Shown: positions 25,984-34,904, counted from the first letter of the stretch. The stretch: DNA of 64,000 nt from WRMS01 sp038562165 (GCA_038562165.1 JBCFAO010000007.1:1-64000); one strand, 5' to 3'. A program made the numbers and translations. Notes: generated by a model not told the origin, from the letters alone.

Positions 25984-26855
25984 TGAGCGGCTACTACAAA
26001 CGCAAAAAAGAGTATGGCAACAGTCAGTGGGCACTGGTCTGGATGAAACTAGGCGAAAACAAATTTGCCATGTTTAGCTTTTGGATGATCATCGTGGTAA
26101 TTCTCATCGCTATCTTTGCTCCGGTGCTTGCCCCTTATGACTATGCTGCCCAGGACTACGACAACATCATGGTTACGCCTAATGCCCAGCATCCCTTCGG
26201 CACCGACCAGTTTGGCCGGGATATTCTGAGCCGCATTATTTACGGCAGCCGTTATACCGTAATTATCGGCTTCGGCACCATGACCGGCGCCTGCCTGATG
26301 GGCATTCCCCTTGGCATTTTTGCAGCTTATTATCCTAGGCTGGACAACCCCATCATGCGTTTCCTGGAGATTTTCAGCAACATTCCAGATATGCCTTTAT
26401 TGATGTGTCTGGTCATCATTATGGGCACCAGCCTGAAAAATCTGCTGATCTGCCTGATTTTGTACTACACCCCCAGTTTTGCCCGTATTTCCAGGGCAAA
26501 GGTGCTGACCCTGAGAAACGAAGAATATGTGGAAGCCTCTATCGCTTTAGGCGCCAGTGACGGCCGGATCCTGCTGCATCATATCCTGCCCAACTCTTTG
26601 GCTCCCATTATTGTGCAGTTTACCCTCTCTACCGGTGGTTCTATCCTGGAGGCCGCTGCTCTGTCTTATATCGGCCTGGGCATCCAACCCCCCGAGCCTG
26701 AGTGGGGTCTCATGATCTCCCAGGGCCGCCAATTTCTGAGTACCTATTGGTATTACTCCATTATTCCCGGACTTTGCATCGTCTTCCTGACCTATATCTT
26801 AAATTACGTAGGAGACGGTCTGCGGGATGCACTGGATCCCAGATTGAACCACTAA
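25983..26855 (+). CDS. Peptide-type ABC transporter permease (DppC type, second importer)
   Basis: A 290-residue permease with the N-terminal OppC-like helix (FSFWMIIVVILIAIFAPVLAP), the FGTDQFGRDILSRIIYGSR motif and an EAA-like loop EASIALGASDGRILLHHILPN near 190. GGAGGGAATG within the end of the upstream gene serves as ribosome site, and the start is coupled through a TGATG overlap. It is the heterodimer partner of the 24991 permease. Confidence 0.92.
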   Translation: MSGYYKRKKEYGNSQWALVWMKLGENKFAMFSFWMIIVVILIAIFAPVLAPYDYAAQDYDNIMVTPNAQHPFGTDQFGRDILSRIIYGSRYTVIIGFGTMTGACLMGIPLGIFAAYYPRLDNPIMRFLEIFSNIPDMPLLMCLVIIMGTSLKNLLICLILYYTPSFARISRAKVLTLRNEEYVEASIALGASDGRILLHHILPNSLAPIIVQFTLSTGGSILEAAALSYIGLGIQPPEPEWGLMISQGRQFLSTYWYYSIIPGLCIVFLTYILNYVGDGLRDALDPRLNH

Positions 26856-26875
26856 TCTAATGTGAGGGAAAAAAT

Positions 26876-27862
26876 ATGCGAGAAAACGAACTTTTGTCCA
26901 TCGAAAATCTGGAAATTAAATATATTCTGAGAAGATCGACGGTTAATGCAGTAAACGGCATTTCTTTCACCATTAATAAAGGAGAGCGGGTTGGTCTGGT
27001 GGGTGAAACCGGCGCCGGCAAAACCACTACCGCTTTGTCTATTTTGAAGCTGATCCCGGAGCCTCCCGGCAAAATCACCAACGGCAAGATTATGCTGGGC
27101 GGCCGGAATCTGATGGAGACCTCTGAGAAAGAAATGCGCAAGATCCGGGGCAACGATGTGTCCATGGTTTTTCAGGATCCCATGACCTCCCTAAGTCCCG
27201 TGATGACTGTAGGCGATCAAATCATGGAGGTTGTTCTTCTTCATAATGATATAAGCAAAAGCGAAGCTGCCCTGCGGGCCAGGGAAATGCTGGAGCTGGT
27301 GGGCATTCCCGGTGAGCGTTATGCCGAATATCCCCACCAGTTTTCCGGCGGTATGAAGCAGCGGGTACTGATTGCCATCGCCTTGGCTTGCAATCCCAAG
27401 CTGCTGATCGCCGACGAACCCACTTCCGCTTTGGACGTCACCATTCAGGCCCAGGTTCTGGAGCTGATTGCTGAATTAAGAGAAAAATTCAATATGTCAT
27501 TGCTGCTGATTACCCATGACCTGGGCGTTGTGTCCGAGACCTGCGACCGTATCATGATCATGTATGCCGGACGCATTGTGGAATCCGGGCCGGTGCGCAC
27601 CGTATACAAGAACATGCAACATCCTTACACCATTGGCCTCTTTAATTCTCTGCCCAGGCTGGATATTGATACGGACCGTCTTGAACCCATCAAGGGCATG
27701 ATGCCTGATCCCGCCAATTTGCCGGCAGGCTGCGCATTTCACCAGCGCTGTCCTCAAGCCGGCGAGAGGTGCGCTCAGGAGCTTCCACCCCTGACCGAAA
27801 TGGAAAATGGCCACTGCATTGCCTGTTTCCATGCAATTGATAAGGAGCGTTCAGATGGATAA
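26876..27862 (+). CDS. Peptide-type ABC transporter ATP-binding protein (DppD type, second importer)
   Basis: A 328-residue ATPase with Walker A LVGETGAGKTT, Q-loop MVFQDPMTSLSPVMT, signature FSGGMKQRVLIAIAL, Walker B LLIADEPTSALD and the C-terminal peptide-importer domain (CAFHQRCPQAGERC). Its 3' end overlaps the start of the partner ATPase by eight bases, so the pair is made together. Confidence 0.92.
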   Translation: MRENELLSIENLEIKYILRRSTVNAVNGISFTINKGERVGLVGETGAGKTTTALSILKLIPEPPGKITNGKIMLGGRNLMETSEKEMRKIRGNDVSMVFQDPMTSLSPVMTVGDQIMEVVLLHNDISKSEAALRAREMLELVGIPGERYAEYPHQFSGGMKQRVLIAIALACNPKLLIADEPTSALDVTIQAQVLELIAELREKFNMSLLLITHDLGVVSETCDRIMIMYAGRIVESGPVRTVYKNMQHPYTIGLFNSLPRLDIDTDRLEPIKGMMPDPANLPAGCAFHQRCPQAGERCAQELPPLTEMENGHCIACFHAIDKERSDG

Positions 27863-28826
27863 CAACGTTATGCTTAGTGTGAAAAATCTCAGCAAATATT
27901 TCCCTACAGCCGGCGGTATGCTCCATGCCGTTGACGGCGTTAGCTTCGACATTAAAAAAGGCACTACCCTGGGCGTCGTCGGCGAGTCCGGCTGCGGCAA
28001 ATCCACTCTGGGCCGGGTGATACTTCATCTTCTGCCTTCCACCGCAGGTCAGATTTTCTTTAACGGCAAAGACATTACCAATGTCTCCAGGAATGAGCTC
28101 CATGAGCTGCGCAAGCAGATGCAGATCATTTTTCAGGACCCCTTTTCTTCCATCGATCCCCGTATGTCCGTTAAGCAATTGATTTCCGAGCCTTTGAAGA
28201 TTTATAAGCTAACCAAAAGCAAGGAAGAGCTGGAGAAGAAGGTTAAGGAAATCATGGATATTGTGGGTCTTGCCAGCCGGCTGGCCGATTCCTACGCCCA
28301 CGAACTGGACGGCGGCCGCCGCCAAAGAATCGGCGTAGGCCGGGCCATTATTCTGAATCCCTCTTTTATCGTCTGCGACGAGCCTGTCTCCGCTTTGGAC
28401 GTATCGATTCAGGCCCAGATTCTGAACCTGATGCAGGACCTGCAGGAAGAGCGCAATCTCACCTATATTTTTGTCACCCACAACCTCAGTGTTGTGAGGC
28501 ATATCTCCACGGATATCATGGTTATGTACCTGGGCTGCACCGTTGAGAAAACCAATGCCAAAGAGTTGTTTGCCCATCAATACCATCCTTATACCAAAGC
28601 ATTGATTTCCGCCATTCCCCATGTTAACCCCGACGACAGCAAAAAACGCATCCTTTTGAAGGGCGAGCTGACCTCCCCCATCAATCCCAAGGAGGCCTGC
28701 CGCTTTGCTCCCCGCTGTAATTATGCTTGCGATATATGCCACTGCCAGGTTCCTGTTTTGGAAGAGATTGAACCGGGCCACTTTGTGGCCTGCCATCTGG
28801 TCCGGGAAATCAATGGCCTGAAATAG
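27855..28826 (+). CDS. Peptide-type ABC transporter ATP-binding protein (DppF type, second importer)
   Basis: A 323-residue ATPase with Walker A VVGESGCGKST, Q-loop IIFQDPFSSIDPRMS, a signature written LDGGRRQRIGVGRAI, Walker B FIVCDEPVSALD and a C-terminal CRFAPRCNYACDIC cluster. The start at 27855 follows AAGGAGCG at the right spacing; an in-frame ATG 16 codons earlier lies deep inside the upstream gene and is rejected. It is closely similar in layout to the DppF-type protein at 4452-5399, as expected for paralogous importers. Confidence 0.92.
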   Translation: MDNNVMLSVKNLSKYFPTAGGMLHAVDGVSFDIKKGTTLGVVGESGCGKSTLGRVILHLLPSTAGQIFFNGKDITNVSRNELHELRKQMQIIFQDPFSSIDPRMSVKQLISEPLKIYKLTKSKEELEKKVKEIMDIVGLASRLADSYAHELDGGRRQRIGVGRAIILNPSFIVCDEPVSALDVSIQAQILNLMQDLQEERNLTYIFVTHNLSVVRHISTDIMVMYLGCTVEKTNAKELFAHQYHPYTKALISAIPHVNPDDSKKRILLKGELTSPINPKEACRFAPRCNYACDICHCQVPVLEEIEPGHFVACHLVREINGLK

Positions 28827-28865
28827 TCCCGGCGTTAAAATGTAATCCTTTGGGAGGCTTGCCAT

Positions 28866-29225
28866 ATGGAGAATCAATATATTATTGCCCACGCCGATAA
28901 GTCTGTTCTGAAAATTTCCGGTCTGGAAATCAAAGGGCTGAATACCGCCCAAATCGAGGAGCTGCTGGCGGCCCGAATGAAAACTGCTGTCCGCGTCATC
29001 GGCGTTACAGGGGATGCCATTGAAATGGACGTCTATAATATCGACCCGGAACAGATCCGCCGGGATGAGCGGGGCTTGATTGAAGCAGCCTCTCTGGCTG
29101 AAGGCATCAGGCTGACGGATCTGACAAAGATGGTCTGCAGCGAGAAAATCGTTGACGTGGACTTTGATTCTATTCCCGAGCAACCCTTATCCGCTTGCGC
29201 CAGGGAAAGGTGGATCAAATGGTAA
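28866..29225 (+). CDS. Small protein of unknown function
   Basis: A 119-residue soluble protein, not recognised. It has no signal peptide, membrane span or cysteine motif. The sequence alternates short helices (GLNTAQIEELLAARM, GLIEAASLAEGIRLTDLTKMV) with beta-like strands (VRVIGVTGDAIEMDVYNID). GGGAGG precedes the ATG. Its stop overlaps the start of the next gene by seven bases, and three such overlapping or nearly abutting genes lead into the LarA-like gene, so all four are likely to act together. Possibly a small accessory subunit. Confidence 0.72.
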   Translation: MENQYIIAHADKSVLKISGLEIKGLNTAQIEELLAARMKTAVRVIGVTGDAIEMDVYNIDPEQIRRDERGLIEAASLAEGIRLTDLTKMVCSEKIVDVDFDSIPEQPLSACARERWIKW

Positions 29226-29752
29226 TGAATCTTATTTTTATCCTCCCCACAGGGGATGAAATTCACCAGGGCATTGTACGGGATATCGACTCTCCGGAAA
29301 TCATCAGCCAAAGCTTGGCTGCCTTTCCCCAGGCAGAGGTAACCCGCATCCCCCCTGTCTTAGATGTGGAACAGACTATTGTGGAGAAGATAAAAGATCT
29401 GGCAGAGCGCAAGCCGGACCTGATCGTGCTCATTGGCGGCAGCGGCGGCGGCCACCGTTTCAGCAAGTCCCTGGGCAAGGACTTCACCCATACCGCTATG
29501 GAACAATATTTGGATGAGCATTTTTCTCACGAAATTTATGGCAAAAACGGCCATATGTGGTGCAAACTGATCATCGGCAAAAAAGGCCCTACGATTTTTA
29601 TCAATGTGCCCGGTCCCTATGTGGAGGCAAAGTCAGCCTATGAGGCTTTTTTAAAAGGCTTTGCCGCAGGCCTGGCTTTAAAAGAAATCAACCATGCCAT
29701 GGCAGAAGCGGTACTGGCCCTCTATCCCGGTCAGGAGGTCCTGCCCCGATGA
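29219..29752 (+). CDS. MoaB/CinA-like (MoCF-fold) protein of unknown role
   Basis: A 177-residue protein. The N-terminal IFILPTGDEIHQGIVRDIDS and the central KPDLIVLIGGSGGGHRF resemble the GDE...NS and GG-rich motifs of the molybdopterin-binding MoaB/MogA/CinA fold, which binds pterin or nucleotide. The canonical catalytic pattern is not exactly conserved. Start ATG 29219 is used rather than an upstream in-frame codon because GGAAAGGTGG is correctly placed. It overlaps both neighbours by a few bases. No molybdenum-cofactor genes are nearby, so a role on an imported substrate or a nucleotide-like cofactor is more plausible (inference). Confidence 0.72.
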   Translation: MVMNLIFILPTGDEIHQGIVRDIDSPEIISQSLAAFPQAEVTRIPPVLDVEQTIVEKIKDLAERKPDLIVLIGGSGGGHRFSKSLGKDFTHTAMEQYLDEHFSHEIYGKNGHMWCKLIIGKKGPTIFINVPGPYVEAKSAYEAFLKGFAAGLALKEINHAMAEAVLALYPGQEVLPR

Positions 29753-30348
29753 GGGATTGCCAATATGAAGGGTTAGCCCTCAGTGTTCCGGCCTGTGACG
29801 GCCTGAAAATTGCCGTCGGCGGCATCTGCCGGAAAGGTTACGTCTCTTATTGGCGGCGGCGGTTTCAAGAGCTGAAGCAGTTGAGAATGCACCCTGCTTA
29901 TGACATCTACGATGTAGACCTGATGCTGGCTCAAGCTCTGGCCAGTCTCAGCACCGACAGCCTGCTGCTGACAGGAGCCTCCGCTTATGCTCCCGGCCTT
30001 GCCAAAACCGCCGGACTGAGTACCGGCGGCGTCCTGGGGGATCCCCGGCAGGAAAGCAGCTCCGCCAAAGATGACTGCCAGCAGCTATCCCAGGACTTTG
30101 CTATGTACAGCGCTGCCGGCGGACCCGGTCTGGCGGCCATTGCGGATTTTGCTACCCTGCGGGAGCTGGCCCACCGGGGCAAAGAGGACTTTCTGTATTT
30201 TGGCGGCAGAAACTGGCCGGCACTGCTGCGCCAATACCAAGTGGATACGGGTATCCTGGTCTTAGACGGCACAGGAACGGGAACAGGCTGCCTCTCCGTT
30301 TTTTGCCAGGATTATTTGGAAACAATTTTGATCGAAAAGGCGGTGTAA
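29749..30348 (+). CDS. Protein of unknown function (199 aa)
   Basis: Not recognised. It overlaps the MoCF-like gene by four bases (ATGA) and ends just before the LarA-like gene, so it is firmly part of this operon. It is soluble, with a cluster of cysteines near the N-terminus (residues 4, 16, 26). A Gly-rich C-terminal strand VLDGTGTGTGCLSVF and a middle segment LLLTGASAYAPGLAKTAGL could bind a phosphate or nucleotide, but this is speculative. It may form a complex with the two preceding small proteins. Confidence 0.7.
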   Translation: MRDCQYEGLALSVPACDGLKIAVGGICRKGYVSYWRRRFQELKQLRMHPAYDIYDVDLMLAQALASLSTDSLLLTGASAYAPGLAKTAGLSTGGVLGDPRQESSSAKDDCQQLSQDFAMYSAAGGPGLAAIADFATLRELAHRGKEDFLYFGGRNWPALLRQYQVDTGILVLDGTGTGTGCLSVFCQDYLETILIEKAV

Positions 30349-30351
30349 AAA

Positions 30352-31623
30352 ATGTCCGGTATCACTAAACTGGTTGAACACGCAAAAATCCCTCGTTTTG
30401 TCAAAGTCAGGCAGTATTTTCCCCACAACGAGCTAACCGAAGAAGAAATTATTGACGTCGTCCGGGAGAATTTCCGGCGTCCGGAGCTGAAGGAGCGCAT
30501 TAAGCAGGGTCAGCGTATCTGTATTACCGCCGGCAGCCGGGGCATCTCCAATATTGTTTTGGTGCTGCGGGAAATCGTCAATCAAGTAAAGGCCCTGGGG
30601 GCTGAGCCTTTTATCATTCCTGCCATGGGCAGCCACGGCGGAGCCACTGCCGAAGGCCAACTGGACATCCTGGCCAGTTATGATATCACGGAAACCACCA
30701 TGGGCTGCCCTATTTATTCCTCCATGGAGACGGTGGTGGTGGGCGAGGCCGGTGGCTTGTCCGTCAATCTGGATAAGTATGCCGACGAGGCCGACGGCAT
30801 CATCGCGGTCAACCGCATCAAAGCCCACACCGGCTTTAAAGGCACCTATGAAAGCGGCCTGATGAAGATGATTACTATTGGCTTGGGCAAGCAAAAAGGT
30901 GCTTATCTGGCCCATTCCGCCGGCGACGACAATATGCCGGAGCGCTTATTCCTTATCGGCAGCGAGATGATCAAAAAGCGCAATATCATTATGGGCGTAG
31001 GCTTGATGGAAAACGCCTTTGACAAGACTTACAAGATAGCCTTTCTGCCCGGCGAACAAATTCCGGCAGAGGAGCCTAAGCTGCTGCTGGAGGCCAAAGC
31101 AGCCATGGGCAAAATTTTTCTCGAGGGCTGCGATGTGTTGGTGCTTCAGAAGATCGGCAAAAATTACAGCGGCGGCGGTATGGATACTAACGTAGTCGGC
31201 CGTTCCCGTCTGCCTATCGGCATCAAATCCGAGAGAATGGCCATTTTTGAGCTCAGCGCCGAATCCCACGGCAATGCTACCGGCATGGGCCGGGCGGATG
31301 TAGCCACCAAGAAGTTTCTTAGCCAGCTCTCCTTTGATGCTACCTATCCCAACGCCATCACCGACCACGACAGTTCGACCTATAAGATCCCTCTGATTGT
31401 GGACAATGAGCAGGAAGCTATGCAAACGGCCATGGCCATCTGTCTGAACATCGATTACGAAAATCCTCGGATCATTATTTTGAAGAACTCCCTGGAAATC
31501 GAGGATATTTTGATTTCGGAAGCCCTGATCCCCGAAGCGAAAACCCGGCAGGAGCTAACTATTGTAAGCCAGCCCTTTGATTTGGAATTCGATGAGGCAG
31601 GAGACCTTAAGACTATAATTTAA
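30352..31623 (+). CDS. LarA-superfamily protein, divergent subgroup
   Basis: A 423-residue member of the lactate-racemase (LarA/DUF2088) superfamily. Residues matching the LarA active site can be traced: Arg63 (TAGSRG), His95 (MGSHGG), His159 (IKAHTG), Lys172 (GLMKM) and His188 (LAHSAG). The Lys-to-His distance of 16 equals that in LarA, where these residues hold the nickel-pincer cofactor. The aspartate of the DxTRP motif and the QxxK pair are missing, so the substrate pocket differs. AAAGGCGGTG precedes the start. It closes the lyase-Dpp island and stops four bases before the convergent beta-propeller gene. It may be a hydroxyacid racemase, epimerase or related enzyme. Confidence 0.78.
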   Translation: MSGITKLVEHAKIPRFVKVRQYFPHNELTEEEIIDVVRENFRRPELKERIKQGQRICITAGSRGISNIVLVLREIVNQVKALGAEPFIIPAMGSHGGATAEGQLDILASYDITETTMGCPIYSSMETVVVGEAGGLSVNLDKYADEADGIIAVNRIKAHTGFKGTYESGLMKMITIGLGKQKGAYLAHSAGDDNMPERLFLIGSEMIKKRNIIMGVGLMENAFDKTYKIAFLPGEQIPAEEPKLLLEAKAAMGKIFLEGCDVLVLQKIGKNYSGGGMDTNVVGRSRLPIGIKSERMAIFELSAESHGNATGMGRADVATKKFLSQLSFDATYPNAITDHDSSTYKIPLIVDNEQEAMQTAMAICLNIDYENPRIIILKNSLEIEDILISEALIPEAKTRQELTIVSQPFDLEFDEAGDLKTII

Positions 31624-31627
31624 GAAT

Positions 31628-34141
31628 TTAAGGTACAAGCCTTTCATAAATATCATCATAGATGGAGCCATAGATTCTTACTTTGGCCGCCTTACAAAGA
31701 CGAAGACCGTGGAGACCGGCCCCCTCTGCTTTTACCAGTATTTGAAACTCCCCGTCAGGAATATCCGGCGCCGTATAAAACCAGGGCTTCCGGCTGAGGG
31801 TACCATCCTGGTAAGTATGCTCCGCCAGCGGCAACTGCCACAGGCTACGGCCGGTTTTTTGATCATCTTGCGTTTTTTGCAGGGCCACGGTTTTCACTAA
31901 AGTCCCCCGGGTATCATAAAGCTCAGCCGTTACTTTATCCGGCCCTGTCAATACCCCGCCGATGGCCTCAGCCTTGGCGGGTATTTTTGTTTCCCAGTCC
32001 GTCTGGTAAACAGTCTCTACCTGAAAGGTGAAGCCGGCCCCTGCCCTGGTGACCTGATTGGGATCCCAGCCCTTTTTCCGGGCGTAGGGGATAATCTCCC
32101 AAGCCCCCCGGCTCTCTTGGTCCTCGGGAGCAGGCCTGGCCGGGTCGGGCAGCCGGCCCTGGCCGGTGTAAAGGGTAATATGGGCAGACAAGCTTTCCTG
32201 ATAGGGTACCTCCACATAGTTGTAAATGGGACTATTGTAATCGGTGTAAGAGCTGGTGGAGCAGCTTGTACCCTCCGCCGTAGTATGGCAGGTGGTGCGG
32301 CTTCTGGTTTGGTAACCGGCCAATACGGCATAGGTCACCGTCCAATCCCCTCGCTCCTTTGTTTGGCCGCAATTGACCTTACTCCGGGGATTGCCCACCT
32401 GGATATAAGACCAGCGGCGGTTGTTACTTTCATCAATATCAAACAGCAATTCTGGCGGCTCCACCCAAACCTCTCCCCGGACAGAGCCCGGCCCTGCCGC
32501 CCCCGGCCAATCAAAAGCTATTTCGACGCTTGTCTTGCCTGGGATATCCAGATTCTGACGGTGAAGAATCCGGCCGTCCTGCGCCCAGCAAACCCTGGCT
32601 TGCTCTACGGCCTCTTCCCCCAGATTGGCCACTTTGGCCTGCCATAGCCCCTTTTCCCCCGGCAAGACAGGGGAAGGGGCCAGAAATTCAGTGATGGCCA
32701 GGTCGGCAGTTCTTTCCAGCTCCCGGCCTTTGCCCAAATAGGCATGGAGAACTCCTGCACCGTCGGCCAGCAGCAAGTAGTTTTCTCCGATGATGGGCTC
32801 CGGCGCCTTAATACCTGCCGGAGCATGGGGCAGCTTATTTTCTTTAAGCAGCCTCCCCTCCTGATCCATAAAGCCGCTGGCCGGCTGCAGGGTACCGGCA
32901 TCCAGCAGCCGGGTAAGGCCGGATGCTTCATAAACCAACAAAAACTCCCGGTCACTGTCCGCCGGCTGCCAATAAACTACATTGGAGCAAAGCTGGCTGT
33001 CAAAGGCCAGGGTCAGGGCTGCCTGGCCGCTTTCTTTGTCGTAGGCGGCCAGCAGGCCCCCCTTGCCCTCTTGCTGGCGGATAGGCAGGTAAACGTATTG
33101 ACTGCCCAGGGTGGGTGAATTCAAATTATAGCTGCCGCCTTTACCGGGGGGCTCCTTCTGCCAAAGAAGCTGAAAGCCCCTGCCGCCGCTGCTGTCATAA
33201 CAATACATATAGCCCCGGCGATCGGCCAGGTAAAGCCGGCTGCCTTCTGCCGCCGGTGAGCCGGGTATGCCCCTTGGAGTTCGGGGGCAATTCTCCCACT
33301 CCCTCTCCGCCGCCAAATCGTAGCAGATTAAAAGATTGTCTTCGCCGCCTTCACTGCCGGCGATATTTTGGGTAGCCACAATCAAATCCCCCATTAGCAG
33401 AGGACTGCCCGTAACCTCTCCCTGGGTCTGCCGGCAGTAAACTACCTGACCTTCTGTCCCCCGGTCCTCCAAAAGAAAAAAGCCATTATCGGCATACTGG
33501 CCGGGCCTGTCCGTCTGATCGCCGTTAGCTGTGCCCAGGGCAAGCAGGGTTCTGCCCCGGTGATTAACCACTAAGGGACTGGCCGTCACCCGGTAATGGA
33601 GCTCCGGCCGGCCGCCGGCGCTGAGGATGAGGTAATCCTCCGGCCATAAAGGCTCCAAAGTATCCGGATCCAAGGCCCAAATCCGGTGGTCCCTGGTAGC
33701 TTGGTATAACCTTTCGCCAAATACGGTGTGGGCATAGGTGGGGCTGGAGCCGGAAGCCATCGGGCTTTCGCTTAAAACGGGAGACTGGGCTTTTATACCG
33801 CCCTGCATATCCAGCCGCAGCAGGCGGCTGCCGGCCTGAACATATATGCGGCCGCCGCAAACGATGGGCTGGCTTTCCACTTCACCGCCCAGATAGGTTT
33901 GCCATGCTTTTTGAAAAGGAAATCCCGTCTCCGCCAGGCTGTCGGTAATCCGCCGGCTGTTTTGCTGGTCTACGCCGAAACGGGGCACCGCCCCCCATAG
34001 GGGACCGGCGGCAATGCTGCTGACCAAAAGGGCAATCACTACGGCAGCCAGTAGCGCAAAAAACAGAGCAGCCGTTAATGCAGCGGGACCGGCTGCCAAG
34101 AGCACAGTCCGGCGGCCCATTAACACCCTCTTTATCTTCAT
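31628..34141 (-). CDS. Surface PQQ-like beta-propeller protein with CARDB domain
   Basis: An 837-residue membrane-anchored extracellular protein. An N-terminal helix (about residues 13-45) anchors it. Residues 75-480 contain PQQ-like propeller blades (VCGGRIYVQAGSRLLRLDMQG, GERLYQATRDHRIWALDPDT and others). A CARDB adhesion-like domain covers about 485-590 (DLAITEFLAPSPVLPGEKG to DIDESNNRRWSYIQV). The C-terminal 240 residues resemble no family I know and contain the cysteine-bearing TRSRTTCHTTAEGTSCSTSS. No catalytic PQQ-dehydrogenase residues were recognised, so a structural or binding role at the cell surface is likely. Its ATGA overlap with the 34138-34812 gene makes a two-gene operon. Confidence 0.8.
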   Translation of the reverse strand: MKIKRVLMGRRTVLLAAGPAALTAALFFALLAAVVIALLVSSIAAGPLWGAVPRFGVDQQNSRRITDSLAETGFPFQKAWQTYLGGEVESQPIVCGGRIYVQAGSRLLRLDMQGGIKAQSPVLSESPMASGSSPTYAHTVFGERLYQATRDHRIWALDPDTLEPLWPEDYLILSAGGRPELHYRVTASPLVVNHRGRTLLALGTANGDQTDRPGQYADNGFFLLEDRGTEGQVVYCRQTQGEVTGSPLLMGDLIVATQNIAGSEGGEDNLLICYDLAAEREWENCPRTPRGIPGSPAAEGSRLYLADRRGYMYCYDSSGGRGFQLLWQKEPPGKGGSYNLNSPTLGSQYVYLPIRQQEGKGGLLAAYDKESGQAALTLAFDSQLCSNVVYWQPADSDREFLLVYEASGLTRLLDAGTLQPASGFMDQEGRLLKENKLPHAPAGIKAPEPIIGENYLLLADGAGVLHAYLGKGRELERTADLAITEFLAPSPVLPGEKGLWQAKVANLGEEAVEQARVCWAQDGRILHRQNLDIPGKTSVEIAFDWPGAAGPGSVRGEVWVEPPELLFDIDESNNRRWSYIQVGNPRSKVNCGQTKERGDWTVTYAVLAGYQTRSRTTCHTTAEGTSCSTSSYTDYNSPIYNYVEVPYQESLSAHITLYTGQGRLPDPARPAPEDQESRGAWEIIPYARKKGWDPNQVTRAGAGFTFQVETVYQTDWETKIPAKAEAIGGVLTGPDKVTAELYDTRGTLVKTVALQKTQDDQKTGRSLWQLPLAEHTYQDGTLSRKPWFYTAPDIPDGEFQILVKAEGAGLHGLRLCKAAKVRIYGSIYDDIYERLVP

Positions 34142-34812
34142 CGCTCCTCCTTTAATAAAGCGCAGGGCTTACATTCCTCTTCCAGTACCTTTTTCCACTC
34201 AGCGGGTGGCAGCAGCCGCCGCCAGCCGGGATAAGTATCCTGGATATCCACCGTCCGCTCTGCTTCCAGCCAGGCTACCTTATAGGCAAAGGTCTCCAGC
34301 AAAACCCGCAGGGGCAAAAACACCCGGCCTTCCTTCAGCAGAGCCGGCACGTCCAAGTGATAGCTTCTGGGCTCTGCCCCCTCTTCAACAACCTTATAAC
34401 TGCTCTCTCCGGGCTGAAAAATTACCTGCCGGCCTTTTTGATCCGCCACCACAGCCTGCCGGCTTTCCTCCTGCCAGCTAACCCGGCATTGTACGTATTC
34501 GCTTTCCAATACAGGACGCAAAGGTACCAAAACCCTGCCCTTTTCCAAAAGGGGCAACTGATCGGGGAAAGCCACTTCCTGGCCGCCTACCCGTACCCGG
34601 ATGCCCTGCCGGCTTTCTTGGGCCAGCTCCGCCGCCTTTTGGGGCGTCAGTCCCGATACCGCTTGACCGTCGGCGGCTGTCACCCCCCATACCGTATTTT
34701 CATAACCGGGCAAAGGCAGTCCGGCCTCTGCCGCAACCAGGCGGTTGCCGATGAGAAAGCAACCGCAAAACACTACAATTCCCAACAAAATACGCCAAAT
34801 TTTCTTCTCCAT
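34138..34812 (-). CDS. Secreted protein with copper-amine-oxidase N-terminal-like domains
   Basis: A 224-residue exported protein. The signal/anchor helix (WRILLGIVVFCGCFLIGN) is followed by two copies of the Cu_amine_oxidN1-type motif: GRVLVPLRPVLESEYVQCRV (about 95-115) and GRVFLPLRVLLETFAYKVAW (about 165-185). In Clostridia such domains occur in surface and cell-wall proteins without oxidase activity. The start at 34812 follows AAGGGGGA; a longer frame upstream lacks a ribosome site. It is the first gene of the operon with the beta-propeller protein, behind the promoter at 34849-34877. Confidence 0.82.
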   Translation of the reverse strand: MEKKIWRILLGIVVFCGCFLIGNRLVAAEAGLPLPGYENTVWGVTAADGQAVSGLTPQKAAELAQESRQGIRVRVGGQEVAFPDQLPLLEKGRVLVPLRPVLESEYVQCRVSWQEESRQAVVADQKGRQVIFQPGESSYKVVEEGAEPRSYHLDVPALLKEGRVFLPLRVLLETFAYKVAWLEAERTVDIQDTYPGWRRLLPPAEWKKVLEEECKPCALLKEER

Positions 34813-34848
34813 GTACTTATTCCCCCTTCGACTCCCATTATTTACCAT

Positions 34849-34877
34849 ATAATACCATTTATTTCTAGTCTTGGCAA
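34849..34877 (-). promoter_or_regulatory. Putative sigma-A promoter of the surface-protein operon
   Basis: Minus-strand TTGCCA (34872-34877), a 17-bp spacer and TATTAT (34849-34854), about 37 bp before the start codon at 34812. Good consensus match and spacing. Confidence 0.55.
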
Positions 34878-34904
34878 GGAAAAAATAAAGCCATTTCAGC
34901 TATG

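Noticed and set aside
28866..30348. Possibility that the unknown trio is larB/larC/larE
   Set aside because: Lengths and motifs do not match: no AIR-carboxylase-like LarB, no LarC nickel-insertion protein and no PP-loop LarE signature.
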